From contig JAAMXY010002923.1 in NCBI GenBank assembly GCA_019677205.1, forward strand, positions 1-10,105: a stretch of DNA of 10,105 nt, written 5' to 3'. Of this stretch, positions 1 to 6,189 are shown piece by piece. Numbering within the stretch: position 1 is the first letter of the stretch; every line of letters starts with the position of its first letter. The notes under the pieces are model-generated. The model ran no database searches and was not told the origin of the DNA. It saw only the letters and a program-made list of their open reading frames with translations. A program made the position numbers and the translations under genes. This DNA is from Pinguiococcus pyrenoidosus (Eukaryota; Sar; Pinguiophyceae; Pinguiochrysidales; Pinguiochrysidaceae).

Positions 1-993
1 CTTCATCAATCCAGCCATTTTAGATTAGAATATTATTCCCTAGTAAAATCATAGCAGCACCGCGCCACGCCGGAACTTGCCAAGTCGCCGGCAACTTCCC
101 CTTGTTTTGGAAAACGGAAACCTCGAGATTCCTGGCGCTCGGAAAGAAGGGACTGGTCGAAGTCGTTGAATCTGAAAGCCTCGCAAGCGCTCTGATTGGC
201 GGATAGCTTCTTTGCGTCATGCAAGCTCCGCGGCGGCTGGGCGTCGGTGCTCGGACTGTTGAAGCGGGCTCGAAACTGAACGCTTCCGTCGTCGTGCGTT
301 CTTGGTGCGTCTTGACTGGTTCAAGGGCAGCCAGTAGCACGGTAGCCCCTGGTTTAACGCTTGAAGTTCGAGTGCCCAGCTTCCAGCAGCGCAAGCGCCT
401 TGCGCACGCGCCCTATGCGTCATCTACTGCGAATCTCCCCCGCGCCGGCATCTCCGCCAACCGGGCGAGGCAGCGTCCTTGAACGCCGGAGTTCTATAGG
501 GCAATTAGGCCTGCGGGGAAGGCGCCTCACGCCTAGAGCATCGCCAGTGTCCCCACCATCGTCTTCAAGGGCCAATCACGGTGACCGAGCAAGACGTCAT
601 TCCCCGGCGACAACGGCAGCTGCGGCTTTTTACGGGCTCGAGAAAGCCATTCGCGGCCAATCAGCCGTCCGAATCTCTCCAGCGCTGCTCCGCAAGTCGC
701 GATTGGCTGCAGCTTCCGTCCCCTCTCCGCGAGGCCCCTATCTATGCGGCCCATTGCCGCGCGGAGGCGCATGCGCGCAGCTGAGCTCCCCTGCTGTGCT
801 GTAGTGCGGCGCAACGGGCAGCGCCTCGGGAGAGCTCTCGGCGTCGAGTGCGTTTGCGCGTGCCGCGCAGCCTCGTCGACGGCCTTTGGAGCTGAAGTTC
901 GCCTGGATAAGAAGCACGCTGAGGGCCCGGAGAAGCAGCGCGCCATTCCGGCGCCGATTTGCGCCGCAGAGAGCGCCCGAGAGGAAGCCGAGG
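1..993. other. Upstream non-coding region of gene A, no supported gene
   Basis: No convincing gene was found here. The first 60 bases are AT-rich and the rest is GC-rich. Several open frames exist on both strands, but their translations are rich in Arg, Ala, Ser and Pro, as expected for GC-rich non-coding DNA. The least bad candidate is a minus-strand frame at about 224-33. It has no in-frame ATG and could only be an exon of a gene extending out of the window. Extended CCAAT motifs occur at 194-200, 571-578, 656-663 and 701-708. The 3' part should contain the promoter and 5' UTR of gene A, whose ATG is at 994. Confidence 0.55.
571..708. promoter_or_regulatory. CCAAT-box cluster upstream of gene A
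   Basis: GCCAATCA occurs at 571-578 and again at 656-663, and its reverse-complement form GATTGGCT occurs at 701-708. All lie within 430 bp upstream of the gene A start codon. They match the known NF-Y/CCAAT consensus (RRCCAATSR). That the sites act in transcription is inferred from motif and position only. Confidence 0.4.
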
Positions 994-2647
994 ATGGGCG
1001 CCGCGGAGTCGCAGCTGGAATACGCCACGCAGCGCGAGGCATTTCCGCACTTGTCGCGCGTCATCGGCGTCGGATGCCCACACCATGACCAGGTGCGTTC
1101 GTGGGCGAGAAGGCGCTGACGGGGCCTCTCGCGAGGCGCGCGGAACACGGCAACAACCGAAACTTGGCCGTCGAAAGCGTCGACGCCACTGACGCGTCTG
1201 CGTCTGTCGCGAGAATTCTGGCGCCAGACGTGCCTCCGACGCATCTGGACTCGCGCTGGCTCGAAGTCCAACCTAACCAGCGCATCTTCCAGTGCATCTT
1301 GGCGTCGGCGTCCGGCGTCTCTTCCAAATCCAGTCTGTGCAGCTCTGCTGGCTCGGAATCTACCGGTGGCACTTCGTCGCACGCGTCGCTGGACTCGCTC
1401 AGTGGCTCGGACAAGGGCGCGACAATGCAGATGATCGAGGAGACGGAGGAAGGTGAGGCTGAGGAAGTACTGGTCGCCGCAGTGCACAACCGAAGGCTAA
1501 AACCCTGTGGCGCTCAGGGGGAAACACCGAAGACTGGGGGTTCTTCGAGGAGACCGAGGCGTCCGAGCGCATCGGCTCGGATCACGCGTCCGGAAGGTCG
1601 CGGAGGTGAGCGACTTGGCACTGGCGTTGCGACAACAAAGAGACGCTCACGATGCCACCGCAGTGGAGAGACGCCAGCGTATATCTTGGAGGAGTCCTTG
1701 GAGTCTCAGGCGCTCTGGCATGTCACCGCAGGTGCCGTAGCCTGTACGAGAGGACACAGCTTTCCGTCCAGTCTGAATGGGCTTCAAACATTTTCGCAGG
1801 GAAGCGGCCAAAGCAGCCGGACAGCATCCGGAAGATCATGGAAGAGCTATGGCAGGCGAATATCGACAATAGCGAGGTGCGCCATCCTGCAACCAGCGGG
1901 TTCTTCCGCCCGAACTTCTTCCGCCCCGACACCGATGCGGCTGTTGGCGAGTCCGTGACGCTCTGATGTGCGTCTCAACAGGTCCGCTATGGTGACCTTG
2001 GCTCCGCAAGCCGAGAGACCATTGGCGCCGACCGGCAAGTGCTCGTGCTTGACAAGCTCACCTGTCCCTACGGCTACGCGGCGTCCAAGAGTTTCCAGTG
2101 CCCCGAGTGCGGCCACATCGCCTCAATGATGATTCATGTACCCAAGCTACGCGTGTGCAAAGACATCCGAACTCGAAAAGTGTACGCAGAGTATCTCGTG
2201 ATCGTGCACAACGGAGAACTCACGTTCGGTACGAAGCTTCGATTCCCACGGCTTAAAAAGGAGGGGAAAGGGGAGAGGGACAAGAGCATGGAAGCTGACG
2301 GCGTCTCTCTATGGGAATCCTCGCAGGAGTGTGGCGACGTCACACCGATTTTGAAGATTTCGTCACATACTTGCGGCAAGGCTCCGACTTCTTCCGCTAT
2401 CGAAAATCCTTCGCGAGATGGAAGGAAGTCAACAAGAAGCGGAAGTGGTATAGATGTCTGGACAGGGTGCGTCTGCATCCGTGTCTCTCTCGTGCTGTGT
2501 CGCCGAGTGCTTTTCTTACCATGCTTGGCAACGCGTCGACAGGATTATCTCGTCCTCAAGTGCTTCTTGCTGGAGAGGTTTCTGCAGCAAGTGCTCGCGG
2601 AGTCGAAGCACCCCTATCACTTCAAAATGATCCTGGAGCTGTCGTAG
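994..2647 (+). CDS. PX (phox-homology) domain protein with N-terminal myristoylation motif, 8 exons
   Basis: The proposed exons are 994-1092, 1293-1452, 1518-1605, 1664-1731, 1800-1876, 1982-2228, 2327-2466 and 2543-2647, giving 327 aa. All join in phase with GT/AG borders. The protein starts MGAAES, a typical N-myristoylation signal (Gly2, Ser6). A Ser-rich and acidic stretch follows (about 34-120). A Cys192...CPECGH (204-209) segment could bind metal. The C-terminal third (about 213-326) is a PX domain: a first beta strand near IHVPKLRV, the hallmark RRHTDF at 250-255, and the terminal helix LLERFLQQVL. PX domains bind phosphoinositides and place proteins on endosomal membranes; together with a myristate this suggests a membrane-trafficking role. 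The usual PPxK loop is not obvious, so lipid specificity is open. Kozak context is good (A at -3, G at +4). The exon 1-2 join is the weak point; the PX exons are firm. Confidence 0.8.
1093..1292 (+). other. Uncertain first intron of gene A
   Basis: The GTGCGT donor at 1093 is the commonest donor form in this window. The acceptor at 1292 has a CTAAC branch-like motif about 18 nt upstream. An acceptor at 1280 is also in phase. At 200 nt it would be the longest intron here, and the frame of exon 2 stays open back to 1101 with a fairly complex translation (for example HLDSRWLEVQPNQ). A weaker alternative is a 77-nt intron at 1101-1177 (GTGGGC donor, CGAAAG acceptor), which would add about 41 residues. 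Confidence 0.45.
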
Positions 2648-2799
2648 CGGCAGCCGCGCAGTTTTGAGTTGGAGAAGAGCCGCGTGAAGGGAACGCGCCG
2701 AGGAGAAAGCCATGAGATAGGCGCACGGAAGTATACAGTAAGTTAATCAACAGCACTTGTTCATGAATAGGAGCGCTCGAGCGACTGTAGCAACCATCT
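2648..2799. other. Convergent intergenic spacer between genes A and B
   Basis: Only 152 bp separate the stop codons of gene A (+) and gene B (-), so the two 3' UTRs must be very short or overlap on opposite strands. No strong terminator or polyadenylation signal can be named by eye. Confidence 0.6.
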
Positions 2800-3244
2800 T
2801 CACCCAAAGAGGAATCTCTCCACACCGCTCGACGCCGGCTTCTCGATCGGCTTGGGCGCTCTTCCGGACGACGCCAGTTTTCGCCACTCGCGCTGCCGAA
2901 GCTCCACAGCCTCCTTGAGATACACGTGCAGTGCACGCACTTCTTCTTGTCTACGAACGTCGAAGTGTTGCTGAGGACCCTTCGGAATGACTACGAAGAG
3001 CTTTCGGAACGACTTACTTCATGCCAGCGAACTTCGCATGCGTGTACGGCCCAAAATCCATCATCTCCTCGACGGTGAAGTGGTGTAGGACGCCCTGGTC
3101 TTTGTACTCCTATCGGCGGTCTTGAGCTCCTCCAGCCGAGACGGGGGATTTCAGAATGCTGTCGCACCTTCACTTTGATCTCTCCGATCATGAACTGATG
3201 ATTGATGTCTAGCGTCTTCTTCACCGACACCCCTGGACGACGTC

Positions 3245-3307
<63 letters not shown>

Positions 3308-4617
3308 AAGCGGAGAAAACAAGTGTCGCTGAGCGCACCCTTGGGGTTGCGCAGCCAATCTTGGCGCCTGCGGTACAGGAGCACCGTTTGCTCGTTGTCG
3401 AAGATCCAGAACGCCGGCTTCCAGTTCTTCATGATGAGACTCTTGGTGCCCAGTCTTGCCAGAATCATCCCCTGCGGCCGCTCCTCAGGCACCTGCCCAT
3501 GATTCGAAAGTTTTCTTGAGCAAAGACGAAATGCAGGAGGCGCATGGCATTCGTTCTGCGCACCTTCTCCATCTGCTCCTGTAGCGCGGGTCGCTGCGAT
3601 CGGCTGGAGTAGACGGCGTGCTGAAGAGACAACAAGAAGAGGGGAGAGGGAGGAGGAGAGTTTAACGATGGAAAGGCGGTCCGGTGAGAGAGAGATGCAG
3701 CACCTGGTAACTCTGGGAATCTTCGAGGTCCGCATCTGCCCAGAAGCCGACTTCTTCCTCGACGCCAAGCTTCGGAGCTTCGGGACTCAGGTTCCCCCCA
3801 GAAATCCTCGACGTCAAGCCAAAGTTGCCCTGTTGATTCTGAAGCAACAGGTCTTAGTCAAGAGCTACCTGGACGTCCAAACCACTCCAAGAGAATCTTA
3901 CGCCCGCCGCGGTCTCCTGCAGAACGGGGAAAACAGACACAACAAAAGAAGAAACACACAACAGACGGCTATTTAGGAGGATCGTGGCGAGGGTGCAGGA
4001 CAAGTCAGGTGAAGAGACATTCCAAGTACCTCTAAGAAATCCTGCGCCACAAGATCCGGCGCGGAATCGCGGAAAGGATCGAAGGCTGACTTCTCCGGCC
4101 GAGGCTCCAACGCCGCAGGAGATACGCCGTGATACTCCATCGCCTATTACCACAGCGCATTCACCCCGCCAACCACCAACAACAGAAAATGTGCCTTATT
4201 AGAGTCTGTTCATCAGTCGGCGCGCTCGCATCCTGAAAGCTTTCTGACGCACCACTGGCTCCGAGGGCCGTGCCAAGGCGTCCTCGCTGTCCGAAGCTGT
4301 GAGATCGTTCAAGAAAGCCATGGGCGCCTCGGCTTGGAACACGTCGGCTTGGAACACGTCGGCTTGGAACACGTCGGCTGGCGACGGCGGAATCTGCGTC
4401 ACAAGTCCACTTCAGGTGCTTTGTCCCGAGCTAGAGAAGACAGCGCGAACACCACCTGGCTCCACTCCGCCTCGCGGGCCGCCGTCGACGGCGACTGGTG
4501 TTAAGGGAAAGACGTATCTCAGCGTTGTGGAGCAGCGACGACAGTGGCTCGACGTACTGTTGAGAAGGGGTCAAAATTGGTATCCTGGCGCACCCCGAAG
4601 CCGCTGTTGGGATCCAT
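2800..4617 (-). CDS. C-terminal PH-like domain protein with FDPF motifs and DVFQA repeats, 10 exons
   Basis: Exons in transcript order are 4617-4558, 4393-4253, 4143-4030, 3916-3902, 3838-3704, 3620-3564, 3492-3339, 3232-3168, 3109-3018 and 2950-2800. All joins keep phase and give 327 aa. The N-terminal half looks disordered, with FDPF at 15-18 and 88-91 and three DVFQA repeats at 27-41. The C-terminal part (about 182-305) reads as a PH-like fold: GMILARLGTKS, then WKPAFWIFDNEQ (198-209), several beta-like segments and a closing helix EEVRALHVYLKEAVELRQRE. PH domains bind phosphoinositides or phosphatidic acid. DPF motifs are known ligands of the AP-2 appendage, so an endocytic adaptor role is possible but inferred. 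Exon 4 is only 15 nt. The last intron (3017-2951) uses a perfect GTAAGT donor and removes an apparent frameshift. The C-terminal exons are surer than the first two. Confidence 0.75.
3251..3304. repeat. (GA)27 microsatellite inside an intron of gene B
   Basis: There are 27 perfect GA units. The repeat lies in intron 3338-3233 of gene B. On the coding (minus) strand it reads (CT)n and precedes the CAG acceptor at 3235-3233 by about 15 nt, so it forms the pyrimidine tract of that 3' splice site. Confidence 0.97.
3902..3916 (-). other. 15-nt microexon of gene B
   Basis: The five codons read ETAAG, bounded by an upstream CTGCAG acceptor and a downstream GTAAGA donor, both phase 0. The alternative is a longer exon followed by a 30-nt intron (GTAGCT to TTCAG), shorter than any other intron here. 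The microexon model gives a 113-nt and a 63-nt intron, both ordinary for this window. Confidence 0.6.
4331..4375. repeat. Three tandem copies of a 15-bp unit in coding sequence of gene B
   Basis: The unit GGCTTGGAACACGTC occurs three times without mismatch at 4331-4345, 4346-4360 and 4361-4375. On the minus strand it encodes three DVFQA repeats. The 15-bp period keeps the frame, which fits its placement in exon 2 of gene B. Confidence 0.95.
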
Positions 4618-5255
4618 CGCGACGGCGGTGGCCTTGCGAGAGAGGCGTCCGGCGGCGAAGTGCTGCGAGGCCTGCGGAGATGGAGAGGCTATGAATAGCG
4701 AAGATACACGGTGCTTCTTTCAAGGGATTCTGCTGTCGCTGGCAAATTCCCTACCTAGCCGAGTTGTATGCGCGTAGGGTGGGAGGACTGAAGAGCCAGC
4801 GGACCCAATTGCCGAGTTGATTCGCAGTGGCGCTTGCTGAGATTGGCTGTCACGGGCGATCCCGAGCCAATCGCCGTCCGGATGTTGTAGCTTGGTGGAG
4901 GAGTGGAGCCACCTGGCTAACGTTCCGGAGTGTAAGCAACCAACTGGAGAGCTTACAAGTAGATGCTTCGAGGTGATTGAGCTGATGTGGGGGAATTCGA
5001 AGGGAAGGGGATGCGTGCCGTCTCGGAACGGCCCAGGCCCGGCATCTTGTTCATCCCTTGTCAGTCTACGCGTCCGCTATGCACCGTGTGTCACGCGTGT
5101 GCAGGGAAAAGAGACGCAGTGCCGAGATGATGGCCGCGAAAGGGGAGAGAGGCGTTCGAAGCGGCGTCCACCGTGACGGGCTGCCATGGCGATTTGGAAA
5201 GGCTGCGCGGGTCTAGACGTTCTGGGCTGAGGAATCCGGGAAGTTCCGCCACACG
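4618..5255. promoter_or_regulatory. Shared divergent promoter region of genes B and C
   Basis: This 638-bp stretch separates the start codons of gene B (minus, 4617) and gene C (plus, 5256), so it should carry both promoters and 5' UTRs. Open frames crossing it look like GC-rich background. Its clearest feature is the inverted CCAAT pair at 4841-4872. No other gene is supported. Confidence 0.55.
4841..4872. promoter_or_regulatory. Inverted pair of extended CCAAT boxes
   Basis: GATTGGCT (4841-4848) and AGCCAATC (4865-4872) are perfect reverse complements separated by 16 bp. They lie 224 bp from the gene B start and 384 bp from the gene C start. Both arms match the NF-Y/CCAAT consensus, and inverted CCAAT pairs are known in bidirectional promoters of other eukaryotes. 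Function here is inferred. Confidence 0.45.
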
Positions 5256-6012
5256 ATGCGCTCCGTCCTCTTGGGTGTGATTGTGCTGCACCTTGGACAA
5301 GCGAGGGAAGAAAAGTACTTCTACGACACGTACGATTATCTCGACGAGCAGAGGACATATCACAAGCCAGGTGGTCCCGACAAGCGCAAGCTGCTGTGGG
5401 GCACCGCACCCGGCAAGTACGCTTCCATGTCCAACGATCCTGTGCTAGGAAACTGCAGCTCAAACGACCAAAAACAAAAAACAAAAAAAAAACAGATCCG
5501 CGAGGAGATGCATTGCGGCGGTGGAGGATATCCAAGCGCACTACAATGAGAACAAGCCCATCAATGGCGAGTCGTGCATGTCCTGCGACGAGAAATCGCT
5601 CAGCGAGTGCCCGCCTGGGTGTCAGGTGCGTCGCGATCGGGTGCCGAGGGAAGTCTGCACTTCTCTCACTAGGATGATGCGGATTCAGAGCAGAATCGAC
5701 GAAATGTTCCGCGCTTGCGACGGCGTGCGACTTCCGGACGGACTCTACTACGATCCCGCGCCGAGGCCGGGTTTCATCCAGGTGACTAGAATGGTCGTTC
5801 AACTGCTAGGTACTTTCCACACAGCGTCCCGGCTTATGCTTCGCATCTTTGTGTAGGGGCGATGGTCCGGGAAGGTGAAGAACGACATCCGACTAAGCGT
5901 GGCAAAGTGTGGCTGCTCGGGTGCGAGCTATCCGAAGGGTTGGTCCATGCAGCTCATGCTGCTGCTCGCCCTCGGCGCTGTGTTGACGGCAGCTTTCGGA
6001 TGGGGGACATGA
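5256..6012 (+). CDS. Small cysteine-rich secreted or surface protein with GPI-type C-terminus, 4 exons
   Basis: Exons are 5256-5416, 5496-5625, 5689-5781 and 5857-6012, which join in phase to 179 aa. I do not recognise the family. An in-frame TAG lies upstream, and 5256 is the first ATG after it. Residues 2-16 (RSVLLGVIVLHLGQA) form a short signal-peptide-like core. The middle is rich in Tyr and charged residues and carries eight cysteines (59, 81, 84, 92, 96, 107, 146, 148), enough for four disulfides, with an ESCMSC...ECPPGC cluster. The end has small residues (CSGAS, 148-152), a short polar spacer, a hydrophobic run (161-175) and only a few residues after it. That resembles a GPI-attachment signal; a C-terminal transmembrane anchor is the alternative. 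A surface or secretory-organelle protein is likely. The 63-nt second intron is 3n and has no stop, so an isoform retaining it could be made. Confidence 0.72.
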
Positions 6013-6189
6013 AGCACGAAGAGGATCCTTCCACTTGCACGTGACCGCATAATTCGTGGACGCTGTCCCATTCTGTACACTGGCATGGGGCGGGGCGGCT
6101 TGACGCAAGAAGGCGACGTTGCCGAATTCACTCTTGATCGCACCAAGCCGCATTCACGTCTTCAGAAGCCTCGATTGGGCTGTGACACG
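6013..6189. other. Convergent intergenic spacer between genes C and D
   Basis: Only 177 bp lie between the stop codons of gene C (+) and gene D (-). As with A and B, the two 3' UTRs are short or overlap. I see no gene or clear signal here. Confidence 0.6.

Noticed and set aside
33-224. Minus-strand ORF at the left edge as a terminal exon of another gene
   Set aside because: The translation looks somewhat protein-like, but there is no ATG, no clear acceptor, no recognisable domain, and the window ends nearby.
738-1487. Minus-strand 249-aa ORF
   Set aside because: It is Arg/Ala-rich, antisense to gene A exons 1-2 and its promoter, and matches no family I recognise.
1101-1958. A single 285-aa plus-strand ORF as the gene A product
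   Set aside because: It runs across five well-supported introns and misses the exons that join to the PX domain; it is a GC-rich open frame.
3014-3019. Frameshift or pseudogene in gene B (4-bp AAGT duplication followed by a TAA)
   Set aside because: A canonical GTAAGT donor and a TAG acceptor 67 nt away restore the frame, and every other exon of the gene is intact.
4331-4375. CRISPR-like or regulatory direct repeat
   Set aside because: The copies abut with no spacers, the period is a multiple of three, and they fall in an exon encoding DVFQA repeats.
5077-5802. Minus-strand 241-aa ORF
   Set aside because: It is antisense to gene C, has shadow-like composition, and lacks a recognisable domain.
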